From NCBI RefSeq assembly GCF_001189845.1, contig NZ_LFLZ01000007.1, forward strand, positions 62,001 to 126,000: a stretch of 64,000 nt of DNA, written 5' to 3'. The translations under genes and the position numbers were made by a program. The notes under the pieces are model-generated. The model ran no database searches. It saw only the letters and a program-made list of their open reading frames with translations, and was not told the origin of the DNA. The stretch comes from Bradyrhizobium tropiciagri. GTDB taxonomy: Bacteria; Pseudomonadota; Alphaproteobacteria; Rhizobiales; Xanthobacteraceae. Shown in pieces: positions 54,147-63,237 of the stretch (the first letter of the stretch is position 1; each line of letters opens with the position of its first letter).

Positions 54147-54653
54147 ATGACCTCGATGGCGATGACACCATCTCTTGCATTCGTGCGGCCGCCGCGGCCG
54201 GTCTTGCTGGCCGCAATTGCGGGTCTGGCTTCGGCCTTCGTGATCGGCAAGGCGCTGCCGACCCCGATGGACGCGATTTCCGCGGTGATCGCGCCGCTAT
54301 GCGCCAGTGCGAATGCCGCGTCCCCGCTCGACAAGGTCGAGGTCATCGCCTCGCATGCGCTGCCCAACGTGGCGGGCAAGCGCGTTACGGTGGTGCGCGT
54401 GTTCTACGGTCCCGGCGGCTTCACGCCGCCGCATCGTCATTCCGGCTCGGTGACGGCCTACATCACCAAGGGCGAGATCCGCTCCCAGCTCGGCGGCGGG
54501 CCGGTCGAGACCTTCAAGGTCGGCCAGTCCTTCTTCGAGCCGCCGGGTTCGACCCACATGGTCTCGGCCAATGCGAGCACCACGGAGCCGGCGGAGCTGA
54601 TCGCAGTGTTCGTGGCGGATGAGGGCGCGCAGCTGACCACGATGCTCGAATAA
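54147..54653 (+). CDS. Exported cupin-domain protein
   Basis: The 168-residue protein has an N-terminal hydrophobic segment (PRPVLLAAIAGLASAFVIGKALP), likely a signal or anchor. A small cupin domain follows with the metal-binding pattern TPPHRHSGSVTAYITKGEIRSQLGG and SFFEPPGSTHMVSANAS, giving His-His-Glu-His ligands. The substrate is unknown. GGGGAG precedes ATG 54147. It follows the AhpD-like gene by 37 bases, so it probably belongs to the same MarR-controlled unit. Confidence 0.82.
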   Translation: MTSMAMTPSLAFVRPPRPVLLAAIAGLASAFVIGKALPTPMDAISAVIAPLCASANAASPLDKVEVIASHALPNVAGKRVTVVRVFYGPGGFTPPHRHSGSVTAYITKGEIRSQLGGGPVETFKVGQSFFEPPGSTHMVSANASTTEPAELIAVFVADEGAQLTTMLE

Positions 54654-54832
54654 CCGCAGCCCACACAATTCCGCGGATCGCGGGATCCGTCGAGCACTGG
54701 ACCAGTTTGCGGTGAAGTCCGCAGCAAACTGGACCTTGCAAGCGGCATTGCGCGCGGCGATTGATGGCGCTGCGGCAACGGCCGGAATGCGATTTCGCCG
54801 TTGGCGCGGCGGTCACTGAACAGGAGCAATCG

Positions 54833-55726
54833 ATGGTCAACCTCAAGGGGCTTTCCGCCTTTCCGATCACGCCCTCGTCTCGTGATGGGCAGGTCGATGC
54901 GGGCGCTCTCCGCGCATTGCTGGAGCCCTTGATCGCCGCCAAGGTGGATTCGATCGGGCTGCTCGGAAGCACCGGTTCATATCCGTATTTCAGCCGCGAT
55001 GAGCGGCGCCGCGCCGTGCAGGCGGCTGCCGCTCTCGCGGACGGCAAGACGCCGATCCTGGTCGGCATCGGCGCGCTGCGGACCGACGATACGGTGAGGC
55101 TCGCGCAGGATGCGCGCGATGCCGGCGCGGCGGCCGGCCTGCTGGCGGCGGTTTCCTATACGCCCCTCACGGATGACGAGGTCTTCGAGCATTTCCAAAC
55201 GGTGGCGCGCGAAAGCAAATTGCCGATCTGCATCTACGACAATCCGGGCACCACGCATTTCCGGTTCACACCGGCCTTGATCAGCCGTTTGAGTCATGTG
55301 GAGGGGATTATTGCGGTGAAGAGTCCTGCGCTGGATGCGTCTGCCTTGGCGGGCCATGTCGCTGAATTGCGGGCTGTGGTGCCGGGCGGCTTCTCGCTCG
55401 GCTACAGCGCCGACTGGAATTGCACCGAGGCGCTGCTGGCGGGCGGCGAGACCTGGTACAGCGTTCTCGCAGGGGTCTTCCCCAAGGTCTGCCTCGACAT
55501 CGTCCGCGCCGTGGCAAGTGGAGATGCGGCCAGGGCGCGGCAGCTTGATGCGCGTCTGCAGCCGGTCTGGCAGCTGCTCAAGACCTTCTCGAGCCTGCGC
55601 GTCGTCTACGCGATCGCCAATCTCAGGGGGATCTGCGCGGCCGAGCCACCGCGTCCGATCTTGCCGCTGCCTCCGGACGCCCAGAAGAAGGTGGGTGAGG
55701 TGCTGGCCGCAATGGACATCGGCTGA
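54833..55726 (+). CDS. DapA-family aldolase (dihydrodipicolinate synthase-like)
   Basis: The 297-residue protein has the DHDPS/NAL TIM-barrel layout: LSAFPITPSSRDGQVDAGALRALL at the start, the GSTGSYPYFSRDER loop, the catalytic Tyr in LPICIYDNPGTTHFRF and the Schiff-base Lys in GIIAVKSPALDAS. The classic GTTGE loop is changed to GSTGSYPYF, so a different carbonyl substrate is likely; it need not be DapA. CAGGAGC lies ahead of ATG 54833. It stands alone, 179 bases after the cupin gene. Confidence 0.85.
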   Translation: MVNLKGLSAFPITPSSRDGQVDAGALRALLEPLIAAKVDSIGLLGSTGSYPYFSRDERRRAVQAAAALADGKTPILVGIGALRTDDTVRLAQDARDAGAAAGLLAAVSYTPLTDDEVFEHFQTVARESKLPICIYDNPGTTHFRFTPALISRLSHVEGIIAVKSPALDASALAGHVAELRAVVPGGFSLGYSADWNCTEALLAGGETWYSVLAGVFPKVCLDIVRAVASGDAARARQLDARLQPVWQLLKTFSSLRVVYAIANLRGICAAEPPRPILPLPPDAQKKVGEVLAAMDIG

Positions 55727-55829
55727 TCGCTCCAAGGCAGCGCGAGATGGATCCGGCCATCGTGGTTTCCATCGGCGCACAAAATCGGCATAACAATTGC
55801 CGGTGTGCGCGCCGACTGGGAGGCGTTCG

Positions 55830-56252
55830 ATGCGATTGCCGGTGGTTCTGTTGACGATTCTGATTCCCGTCGTGGTGTGGGCCGAGGAGCCCGCAACCAA
55901 TACGCCGGCACTGTGGGGCAGTCCTACCGTCGACAACGGCGCCTGCTGCAAGACGCTTGGCGAGGTGCGCAGCAACATCGACCGGCTCGACCGCGAGATC
56001 GTGCGCCTGATGGCCGAGCGCGGCCGCTACGTCCATGAGGCCGCCCGCTTCAAGGCCAACCCTGCGCAGGTCGAGGCGCCTGAGCGCGCCGAGGCCGTCG
56101 TGAAGAAGGCGATGGCACTTGCGGAAGCGGACGGGCTGTCGCCCAAGGTTGCGGAAGCCACCTACCGCGCGATGATACGCGCCTTCATCGATTACGAGCA
56201 GGGCGTCTTCGCAGCGGCTGCGGCACGCGGCGATGCCCCCTGGAAGAAATAG
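55830..56252 (+). CDS. Exported chorismate-mutase-like (AroQ-fold) protein
   Basis: The 140-residue protein starts with a signal segment (MRLPVVLLTILIPVVVWAEE). The mature part has an AroQ-type three-helix layout: RSNIDRLDREIVRLMAERGRYVHEAARFK, VEAPERAEAVVKKAMALAEADGLSPKVAEATYRAMIRAFIDYEQ. Arg and Lys on helix 1 match the chorismate-binding side. A Cys pair (ACCKT) follows the signal. Periplasmic chorismate mutases are known in some bacteria, but the pathway role there is unclear. The family is supported; catalysis is not. Confidence 0.72.
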   Translation: MRLPVVLLTILIPVVVWAEEPATNTPALWGSPTVDNGACCKTLGEVRSNIDRLDREIVRLMAERGRYVHEAARFKANPAQVEAPERAEAVVKKAMALAEADGLSPKVAEATYRAMIRAFIDYEQGVFAAAAARGDAPWKK

Positions 56253-56570
56253 GCGGACGCGCGGGCCATCGGCTTGCTCACTTCGGCGCATCGACGAGAC
56301 GTGATCTGGGATTCAGATCGCAACCATCTCGGATAATCATTATCCATCGGCCCAGCTGCGTGCTTTAGTGCAGCGAGTCGGAAGAGAGCGGTCCGGTTCG
56401 CCTGATGGGCTGAGCCGAGAGCCGCGATCGCACGTGACATTTCGAAACACTGAAACTGACGCGGATTGGATCAGCTCCACTCCGGTCGGTTCGCTATGCG
56501 GGGGCAACTGATCGCCGGCAGTTGCACCGGCGCTTCAGATTCTCGGCAGATCGAGCAAGGAGCCATCAAC
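56253..56570. other. Intergenic region upstream of the tautomerase-like gene
   Basis: About 318 bases with no coherent gene. It includes the leader of the tautomerase-like gene, whose ribosome site AAGGAGCC is at its end. I see no RNA gene or strong palindrome. Confidence 0.4.
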
Positions 56571-56963
56571 ATGCCGTTTCTGCGGTTTGATTTGATCGAG
56601 GGACGAAGCGATGCAGAGATCCTGCGGCTGCTCGATGTCACCCACGAAGTGCTGGTCGAAACCCTCCACGTGCCGCAGCGCGACCGCTATCAGGTCGTGC
56701 ATGTTCATCCGCGATCCCGCGTCGTCGCTCTCGATACCGGATTGGGCATCGGCCGGACCGATAGGCTGGTGATGCTGCAGTTGACCAGCCGACCGCGCGA
56801 CAGGGCGTTGAAGCTGGATTTCTATCGCGTGCTCGCCGAGCGGCTGTCGTCGGCCTGCGGGATCGCACCGAGCGACCTCGTCATCAACTTCGTGATCAAT
56901 GACGATGAGGACTGGTCGTTCGGCATGGGGCGCGCACAGTTCATCACCGGCGAACTGAAGTAA
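56571..56963 (+). CDS. Tautomerase-superfamily protein
   Basis: The 130-residue protein starts directly with Met-Pro (MPFLRFDLIEGRSDAEI), so processing exposes the N-terminal proline that acts as catalytic base in the 4-oxalocrotonate tautomerase superfamily. A second beta-alpha-beta unit (RDRYQVVHVHPRSRVVAL... DLVINFVINDDEDWSFG) makes it a double-length member. The reaction is not known. GGAGCC lies before ATG 56571, which also gives the needed Pro. It is a single gene. Confidence 0.8.
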   Translation: MPFLRFDLIEGRSDAEILRLLDVTHEVLVETLHVPQRDRYQVVHVHPRSRVVALDTGLGIGRTDRLVMLQLTSRPRDRALKLDFYRVLAERLSSACGIAPSDLVINFVINDDEDWSFGMGRAQFITGELK

Positions 56964-57019
56964 GCCGCGTATCCGGTCTCCTACGGCCGCCGGCAACAAT
57001 AGCCGTCGCCGCTCTCGCG

Positions 57020-58597
57020 CTAATTGCCGCCACCTTCCTGGGTGTCGATGCGACGCACGACGTCGTCGGGCAGGGCGTGCGCCACGGCGGCCGCAGGTCC
57101 GGGCTCCGGTCCGATCTCGCGGCCGCGGCCGCGGATCAGCCGCTCATAGGCCGACACCAGCGTGGTGTGGGGATTGACCCAGAGCCAGCCGTCGCGCGTG
57201 AACACCTGCACGTCGAAGTGCAGATGCCGTGACGTGCCGTTGGGATGGTCGAGATAGTTCGACACCACGCCGATCTTCTCGCCCTCGCTGAGGCGGCGTC
57301 CGTTGAGCAGGCCGTCGGCATCCATCACCGACGGGTTCATGTGCATGTAGCGGAAGCGGACGTGCTCGGTGCGGGTGTTGACCTGCAATGTCACGGCCTG
57401 CTGCTGCGCCGAGCGGATCACGATGCTGTCGCGCACCGCGACGACCGCCTGCTGCCTGGGGTCGCAACTGTCCTTGCCGTCGGTGGGACACGCGCCCGGC
57501 CTGATGTCCTGGCCCTGATGGCCGAAGCCGCTGGCGCATTGGCCGACCTCGAAACTGCGGGCCTCGCAGAAATTGTCCTGCCAGGGATACTCGTCGACCC
57601 GCCCGCGCTTCGGGAAGGACTGCGAATGTGCGAAGGCCGGCGCCTTCGCGAGCGGAAAGCGGATTTGCGAATAGACGGTGACGTCGGCGTGGCCGCCTTG
57701 CTGCCTGCGGCCGCCGCTGCCCGCGATGATGTCGCCGCTCGGGCGGTAGGTGAAATCGGCCGACTGCGTGATCGGCCGCTCGGAGATGTCGGAGGCGGTG
57801 TCGCTGCGCGGCCGGGACGGCTGGCCACCGGCGATGCGCAACGCCTTCAGGAAGCGTTCGGCGACCGGGGAGGCCTCGCGGCACGCCAGCCGCTTCGGCC
57901 GCGGTGCACTATCGAGGCACTGGATCGAGACGACATAGGGTATCCCGAAGCGCGTGAAAGCGTAGCGGACATAGCCTTCGCGGATGAAGCGGCGCAGGTC
58001 CGGAAACTGTGTGGCCAGCGTCTTGACCGGTTCGCCCTTGCCGCCGAGCCGGTCGGCGAGGTCGTAGACTAGGATCGAGCCCGAGATCTGCACCTCGACC
58101 GGTTTTGCAAACGTCCGCGGCGGTATGCCGTCGCCGGCGCCCGGATCGAGCGAGAACACCGCGTCATAGCCGGACGCGCCGGCATGGAAGAGATCGGCCG
58201 CGCGGAAGTCGGCCTGGTAGCGTGCGACCGGCAGGCCGTCCGGTGTGCCGACTTGCCGTGCATCGAGATAGCTTGCGGGGTCGAGCGGCAGCAGCACCGG
58301 GATCGGGCTTTGCGCAATGCCGGGGAAGAGCGGCGATGTCACCGCGTTCAGCTGCACCAGCGCGGGCATCGCGCGCGGATCGGTGGCCGGGACGCGGCGC
58401 TGTCCGGCGAATGTGAAGTTGGTGGTGATGGCCGGGCGGGTGGCGATCTCTTGCCGAAGCTGGTCGAGCACGGCGCGCCATTCGACCCGCATGGCCGAGA
58501 TCGAAGGCGTTCGGAATTCGTCGGCATGAGCGCCGGGGAGAGGCAAGAGCAGGACTGCCAGCCAGCAAGTGATGAAGCTGACAATCTTCCTGTTCAC
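57020..58597 (-). CDS. Exported M23-family peptidoglycan peptidase
   Basis: The 525-residue protein has a signal peptide (CWLAVLLLPLPGAHA). A long N-terminal region of about 330 residues (containing QISGSILVYDLADRLGGKG) has no domain I can name. The C-terminal LytM/M23 region carries the metal ligands in SGFGHQGQDIRPG and the HLHFDVQVF motif, so the catalytic site looks intact. It probably cleaves peptidoglycan cross-links in the periplasm. It ends 57 bases past the tautomerase gene, convergently. Confidence 0.85.
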   Translation of the reverse strand: MNRKIVSFITCWLAVLLLPLPGAHADEFRTPSISAMRVEWRAVLDQLRQEIATRPAITTNFTFAGQRRVPATDPRAMPALVQLNAVTSPLFPGIAQSPIPVLLPLDPASYLDARQVGTPDGLPVARYQADFRAADLFHAGASGYDAVFSLDPGAGDGIPPRTFAKPVEVQISGSILVYDLADRLGGKGEPVKTLATQFPDLRRFIREGYVRYAFTRFGIPYVVSIQCLDSAPRPKRLACREASPVAERFLKALRIAGGQPSRPRSDTASDISERPITQSADFTYRPSGDIIAGSGGRRQQGGHADVTVYSQIRFPLAKAPAFAHSQSFPKRGRVDEYPWQDNFCEARSFEVGQCASGFGHQGQDIRPGACPTDGKDSCDPRQQAVVAVRDSIVIRSAQQQAVTLQVNTRTEHVRFRYMHMNPSVMDADGLLNGRRLSEGEKIGVVSNYLDHPNGTSRHLHFDVQVFTRDGWLWVNPHTTLVSAYERLIRGRGREIGPEPGPAAAVAHALPDDVVRRIDTQEGGGN

Positions 58598-58631
58598 CGC
58601 ACCCCCCGGGTCATGCCTGATCGCGAGAGAT

Positions 58632-58675
58632 TAGAGCAAGTTCCGGAAAAGTGTGTAGCAGTTTTCCGGAAAGTT
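58632..58675. repeat. AGCAAGTTCCGGAAAAG / TTTTCCGGAAAG palindromic repeat
   Basis: A short inverted element, GTTCCGGAAAAGTG ... CAGTTTTCCGGAAAG, lies between the M23 and efp genes. It resembles the second repeat near 25940. Its arms share CCGGAAAA. Confidence 0.5.
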
Positions 58676-58752
58676 TGAGCTTAAACAACAACCTGATGCG
58701 CAGTGATGGTGCATGACGAAGGTCACCGCGCGTTGCCGCTCAGTCCTTCCGC

Positions 58753-59319
58753 TCAATCCTTGGCGCGTTCGACGTAGGAACCGTCCTCGGTCATGACCAC
58801 GATGCGGGTGCCGGTGGAAACATGCGGCGGCACGCCGGTGCGGATGCCGTTCGACAGCACGGCCGGCTTGTACGACGACGATGCGGTCTGGCCCTTGGTC
58901 ACGGGCTCGGTCTCGACGACTTCCAGCGTCACGCGCTGCGGCAGCTGGATCGCGACCGGATTGCCATCGTGCATCGACAGCTTCACGGTCATGTTCTCCT
59001 GCAAATACGGCGCGGACGAACCGACGATCTCCTTGGAGACCTGGACCTGGTCGTAGTTGTCGTTGTTCATGAAGTGGAAGCCGTCGCCGTCTTCATAGAG
59101 GTAGTTGTAGTTGTGGTCCTCAACGGTGGCCTTCTCGACCTGGTCGGTGGTCTTGTATCGCTCCGAGACCTTCACGCCGTCGCCGATGCGGCGCATTTCG
59201 ATCTGGCTGACCGGGGTGCCCTTGCCGGGATGAATGTTTTCGGCGGACAGGACCACATAGAGCTTGCCGTCCTGCTCGATGATATTGCCCTTACGGATGG
59301 AACTGGCGATGACTTTCAA
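58753..59319 (-). CDS. efp: Translation elongation factor P
   Basis: EF-P relieves ribosome stalling on proline runs. The 188-residue protein has the three-domain EF-P layout: [23 protein letters not shown], the loop [15 protein letters not shown] whose Lys33 is the residue lysylated by EpmA, and the C-terminal [32 protein letters not shown]. The start is a rare TTG at 59319: it gives the normal MKVIASS start with AGGA upstream, and the in-frame ATG far upstream adds unrelated residues. epmA and epmB lie within 2 kb. Confidence 0.95.
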   Translation of the reverse strand: MKVIASSIRKGNIIEQDGKLYVVLSAENIHPGKGTPVSQIEMRRIGDGVKVSERYKTTDQVEKATVEDHNYNYLYEDGDGFHFMNNDNYDQVQVSKEIVGSSAPYLQENMTVKLSMHDGNPVAIQLPQRVTLEVVETEPVTKGQTASSSYKPAVLSNGIRTGVPPHVSTGTRIVVMTEDGSYVERAKD

Positions 59320-59482
59320 AGGTGTTTTCCTGAATTTGAGAAGCGGGGGCGCAAACCGGACCGGCAGCCCCTCGGCCGTGGCGGCGATTTCGGGCTGCAA
59401 CATACTGATTTGTCCCTGAGATGCCAGTCTTTTGCGGCCCAATTCGGCCGTTTGCCAACCGTTCGGCCAGTGCCATCAGGCG

Positions 59483-60211
59483 CTATTTTCGGGCCGGATC
59501 GGGCATTTTCAGTGCGTTCTGGTTGTGCTCGGCGAAGCTCTCGGGGACCGAGAATGTGCCGGTCGTCAGGTCGTAGAGGCAACGCCAGTCCTCGACCCAG
59601 GGAAACGGCGTTTCTTCCCCCTGAATGTCGAACGACAGGCCGATCACGAGGTAACGGTTGTCAGGCCAATGCTGGCCGAGCCAGGCATAGTTGTCCTCGA
59701 GCCCCTTGATCAGGCCGACCCGCATATGGTCGAGCGAATAGGGATCGTTGGGATCGTGCCGAACGCCGGTGGCGGCCGGCTGGGTGAAGAAATAGTCCCA
59801 GGCGGCATCGCCGAGCGGCTTTGCGGTTGCCGGTGCGAACTGGTCGCCGTTCCGTTTGTACAGGTAGAGGGTGTGAGTGCCGGAGCCGATCTTCTGCATT
59901 CGCACCAGCCACTGGCTGTCCGGGCTGAAGCGGAAGCCGGCCTGATATCCGGCCTGATCGGTGGTTTCGCCCTTGTTGAGGAGAGCGGCGTGCTTGTGCG
60001 AGGGGTCAAAGGTCCAGAACTGAAACAGCAGGCCATCGTCGCCCATATCGCGCGCATATTGCTCGAGCCGAACCTTGCCGTCCGGTGAGGTGAACGTGGG
60101 TGCATCGGTGACGCGGTTGAACTGCTTTCCCGGGCCGTCGGCGTTGGCCGGCGCGAGCAGGGCCAGCCCAAGCAGCAATGTGCATCCAGCGGTCCGCAAT
60201 CGGCGGAACAT
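59483..60211 (-). CDS. Exported protein of unknown function with propeller-like repeats
   Basis: The 242-residue protein has a clean signal peptide (AGCTLLLGLALLAPANADG). The mature part shows TSPDGKVRLEQYA and FRFSPDSQWLVRMQKIGSG, a SPD..W pattern typical of WD40/TolB-like propeller strands, with TLYLYKRNGDQF and WDYFFTQP. No named family is clear. It lies between efp and epmA on the efp strand, 163 bases upstream of efp. A role in EF-P biology is not shown; its export argues against a direct one. Confidence 0.65.
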   Translation of the reverse strand: MFRRLRTAGCTLLLGLALLAPANADGPGKQFNRVTDAPTFTSPDGKVRLEQYARDMGDDGLLFQFWTFDPSHKHAALLNKGETTDQAGYQAGFRFSPDSQWLVRMQKIGSGTHTLYLYKRNGDQFAPATAKPLGDAAWDYFFTQPAATGVRHDPNDPYSLDHMRVGLIKGLEDNYAWLGQHWPDNRYLVIGLSFDIQGEETPFPWVEDWRCLYDLTTGTFSVPESFAEHNQNALKMPDPARK

Positions 60212-60453
60212 GGCTTGATCCGTTCCAGTTGAACTGGGTGTGGGACGCCGGACCAGCCGTTCAGGTTCAGCCGAGGCTGCGCATGGACAATGCCGGCATC
60301 TTTCGACAAGAAGGGATCAGCTCCGCCGCGTGGCGCGGAGGCCAAGGCCGTGTGGATCATGTATCTGTTTGGAATCAGGCATTTGCAGTCGAATCTTAAG
60401 TGGAGGCGGCGGCTTGTTGATGTTGAATCCGCAGCCGCCGGAGCGGCCGGCCG

Positions 60454-61506
60454 ATGACCGCACATGATCAGCCGTCGCCGTGGTGGACGCCGCGGCGCTA
60501 CGCCGATCGCAGGCCGTTCCTGCAGGCGCGGACCGCGATCACGCGGGCGCTCCGGGCCTGGTTCGAGGAGCAGGGATTTACCGAGGTCGAGACCGCCGTC
60601 CTCCAGATCTCCCCCGGCAACGAGACGCATCTGCACGCCCCGCGGACCGAGCTCAGGCAGGCCGATGGTGCGCAGGCGACGCGCTATCTGCGCACCTCGC
60701 CGGAGTTCGCCTGCAAGAAGCTGCTCGCCGCCGGCGAGCCGAAGATCTACGAGTTCGCGCGGGTGTTCCGCGATCGCGAGCGCGGCGACCTGCATCTGCC
60801 CGAATTCACCATGCTGGAATGGTACCGCGCCAATGCCGGCTATGACGCCATCATGGCCGACACCATCGTCGTGATCGCCCATGCGGCGCAGGCGACCGGG
60901 ATCGGGCGGTTTTCATTCCGCGGTAAGACTGCCGATCCGTTTGCCGAGCCGGAGCTGCTGACGGTTGCGAGCGGCTTCGAGCGCTTCGCCGGCATCGACC
61001 TGCTGGCGACGATCTCGGGCGGCGAGGGCAATCGCGAGGCGCTGGCATCAGCCGCGCGCGAGCGGGTGCGGATCGCCGATGACGACACCTGGTCGGACAT
61101 TTTCAGCAAGGTGCTGGTCGAGCATGTCGAGCCGAATCTCGGACAAGGCCGCCTGACGGTGCTGTTCGAATACCCGTCGCCGGAGGCCGCGCTGGCGCGC
61201 ACCAAGGCGGGCGAGCCGCGCATCGCCGAGCGCTTCGAGGTCTATGCATGCGGGGTCGAGCTTGCCAACGGCTTTGGCGAGTTGACCGATGCGGCCGAGC
61301 AGCGCCATCGTTTTACCGCAGCGATGGACGAGAAGGCCCGCCGTTACGGCGAGCGTTATCCGCTCGACGACGATTTCATTGCCGCGGTCGGCCAGATGCC
61401 GGAAGCCAGCGGCGTCGCGCTCGGCTTCGACCGGCTGGTGATGCTGGCGAGCGGCGCGCCACGAATTGATCAGGTGGTCTGGATGCCGCCTGCAGGAGAG
61501 GCATGA
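60454..61506 (+). CDS. epmA: Elongation factor P--(R)-beta-lysine ligase EpmA
   Basis: Class II LysRS-like enzyme that attaches (R)-beta-lysine to EF-P. The 350-residue protein has the catalytic core of class II synthetases: PFLQARTAITRALRAWFEEQGFTEVET, ISPGNETHLHAP, YLRTSPEFACKKLLAAGEPKIYEFARVFRDRERGDLHLPEFTMLEWY, and motif 3 SGVALGFDRLVMLA. It lacks the tRNA anticodon-binding domain of true LysRS, as expected for EpmA. Its stop overlaps the epmB start by 4 bases, so the two are co-translated. efp lies nearby. Confidence 0.95.
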   Translation: MTAHDQPSPWWTPRRYADRRPFLQARTAITRALRAWFEEQGFTEVETAVLQISPGNETHLHAPRTELRQADGAQATRYLRTSPEFACKKLLAAGEPKIYEFARVFRDRERGDLHLPEFTMLEWYRANAGYDAIMADTIVVIAHAAQATGIGRFSFRGKTADPFAEPELLTVASGFERFAGIDLLATISGGEGNREALASAARERVRIADDDTWSDIFSKVLVEHVEPNLGQGRLTVLFEYPSPEAALARTKAGEPRIAERFEVYACGVELANGFGELTDAAEQRHRFTAAMDEKARRYGERYPLDDDFIAAVGQMPEASGVALGFDRLVMLASGAPRIDQVVWMPPAGEA

Positions 61507-62594
61507 ACAGGATCGATCCGAAACTGGCGGCGACGCTGCGCCAGCCGCGCGAGCTGATCGATGCCGGCCTCGCGCCGGTCGACGCTCTTGCCGAGCTCGA
61601 ACAGGTGGCGGCGCGCTACGCGGTCGCGGTGACGCCGGAACTCGCTGCGCTGATCGACCCGGCCGATCCCGCCGACCCGATCGCGCGGCAGTTCGTCCCG
61701 AGCGCTGACGAACTCGTCGAGCAGCCCGGCGAGAACGCCGACCCGATCGGCGACGATGCGCATTCGCCGGTCTCAGGCATCGTGCATCGCTATCCCGACC
61801 GGGTGTTGTTCAAGCTGGTGCATGTCTGCGCGGTCTATTGCCGGTTCTGCTTCCGGCGCGAAATGGTCGGCCCGGGAAAGGCCTCGGCGTTGTCGGACGA
61901 CGCCTACCGCGCGGGGCTCGATTACATCAGGAGCCATCCGGAGATCTGGGAGGTCATCCTGACCGGCGGCGATCCGTTGATGCTGTCGCCGCGCAGGCTG
62001 ACCGAGATCATGGCCGATCTCGCCGCGATCGATCATGTGAAGATCATCCGCCTCCACACCCGTGTTCCGATCGCCGATCCCGGACGCATCAATGCCGAGA
62101 TGATCGCGGCGCTGCGGGTCGAGGGGGCCGCAACCTGGATTGCCATCCATGGCAACCATCCGCGCGAATTGGGCGCCAATGCCCGCGCGGCGTGCGCTTG
62201 CCTTGCCGACGCCGGCATTCCATTGGTGAGCCAGTCGGTCTTGCTGCGCGGCATCAACGACGATGTCGCGACGCTCACGGCGCTGATGCGCGCCTTCGTC
62301 GAGTGCCGGATCAAGCCCTACTACCTGCACCACGGCGACCTGGCACCCGGTACCGCGCATTTGCGTACCACAATTGAAGCCGGGCAGGAGTTGATGCGGG
62401 CGTTGCGCGGGCATGTCTCCGGGCTGTGCCAGCCGGATTATGTGCTCGACATCCCCGGCGGCTACGGCAAGGCGCCGATCGGCCCGACCTATTTGTCGCA
62501 GCCGGTTTCCCGCGATCGTGAAGATTCCGTGGAACGGCGGTACCGTGTCGTCGATTATTGCGGGGATGTTCATACTTATCCGCCGCAATCGTGA
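61503..62594 (+). CDS. epmB: EF-P beta-lysylation protein EpmB (lysine 2,3-aminomutase family)
   Basis: Radical SAM and PLP enzyme that makes (R)-beta-lysine for EpmA. The 363-residue protein has the radical SAM motif VHVCAVYCRFCFRREMVG (Cys109, Cys113, Cys116, a CxxxCxxC), EVILTGGDPLMLSP, the HTRVPIADPGRINAEM stretch and the PLP-lysine region DIPGGYGKAP. It lacks the larger LAM extensions, as is usual for EpmB. Translation overlaps epmA by 4 bases. The module is complete except for EpmC, which many bacteria lack. Confidence 0.95.
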   Translation: MNRIDPKLAATLRQPRELIDAGLAPVDALAELEQVAARYAVAVTPELAALIDPADPADPIARQFVPSADELVEQPGENADPIGDDAHSPVSGIVHRYPDRVLFKLVHVCAVYCRFCFRREMVGPGKASALSDDAYRAGLDYIRSHPEIWEVILTGGDPLMLSPRRLTEIMADLAAIDHVKIIRLHTRVPIADPGRINAEMIAALRVEGAATWIAIHGNHPRELGANARAACACLADAGIPLVSQSVLLRGINDDVATLTALMRAFVECRIKPYYLHHGDLAPGTAHLRTTIEAGQELMRALRGHVSGLCQPDYVLDIPGGYGKAPIGPTYLSQPVSRDREDSVERRYRVVDYCGDVHTYPPQS

Positions 62595-62601
62595 GCCGGC
62601 G

Positions 62602-62814
62602 ATGGGCGGGGCCGGGGACGGACGGCAGCAGCCGCCCGAGGACGAGGGCAACCGCAGCATCGAAAATGCTGTGATGTTCGGCTTCTTTGTGGTGCTGGTC
62701 GCCGCCGGAATCTGGCTCCTTGGCGCCATGGCCGATATACGGAAAGTCCAGGATTGCGCAGCGCAGGGACGACGCAATTGTGCTAGCGTCGAGGTGCCGG
62801 AACGGGCGCAATAG
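62602..62814 (+). CDS. Small single-helix membrane protein
   Basis: The 70-residue protein has one hydrophobic helix (NAVMFGFFVVLVAAGIWLLGAMADI) after a polar N-terminus, then a short Cys-containing tail (VQDCAAQGRRNCASVEVPERAQ). No family is recognised. ATG 62602 is the cleaner start; another at 62566 lies inside the epmB end. It follows epmB by 7 bases and may be co-transcribed, which could be chance. Confidence 0.5.
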   Translation: MGGAGDGRQQPPEDEGNRSIENAVMFGFFVVLVAAGIWLLGAMADIRKVQDCAAQGRRNCASVEVPERAQ

Positions 62815-62836
62815 GGTTGAGAAGCGGAGAGGCGAG

Positions 62837-63103
62837 ATGCGGAAGACTGTTTTGTTGATGGCTCTGATGATTGTTGCGGTCGGAGCGCCCCAGCTTGGAA
62901 CGTCCCTGGCCTTGGCGCAGCAACAGGGCGGATCGTCCTCGATGCAGAAGAATACCGGGGTGCCGGAAGCGCCGGTCGGACATCGTCAGCCGCGCCGCGG
63001 CGACGTTGGCAACGAAAAGAGCATCAGCGATCCGAACAGCCAGGCCAACAAGGAAGACGCTGCGCTCGACAAGAAGATCAAGAGCATCTGCCGCGGCTGC
63101 TAG
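62837..63103 (+). CDS. Small exported protein of unknown function
   Basis: The 88-residue protein has a signal peptide (MRKTVLLMALMIVAVGAPQLGTSLALAQ) and a polar mature part ending in a two-Cys motif (KKIKSICRGC). GGAGAGG lies ahead of ATG 62837. No family is clear. It follows the small membrane protein by 22 bases. Confidence 0.6.
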   Translation: MRKTVLLMALMIVAVGAPQLGTSLALAQQQGGSSSMQKNTGVPEAPVGHRQPRRGDVGNEKSISDPNSQANKEDAALDKKIKSICRGC

Positions 63104-63237
63104 GCCAGCGGCAGCGCCGGCGCGGTGCCGGACTTACGCATAAGCGGCACGGGGGTCACGCGACAAGGTGGGCGCGCAAAGCTTTGCGTCCACACCTGCG
63201 CCGTTCGTAAGCGCTAAATCCTCACTCTAGGTGATCG

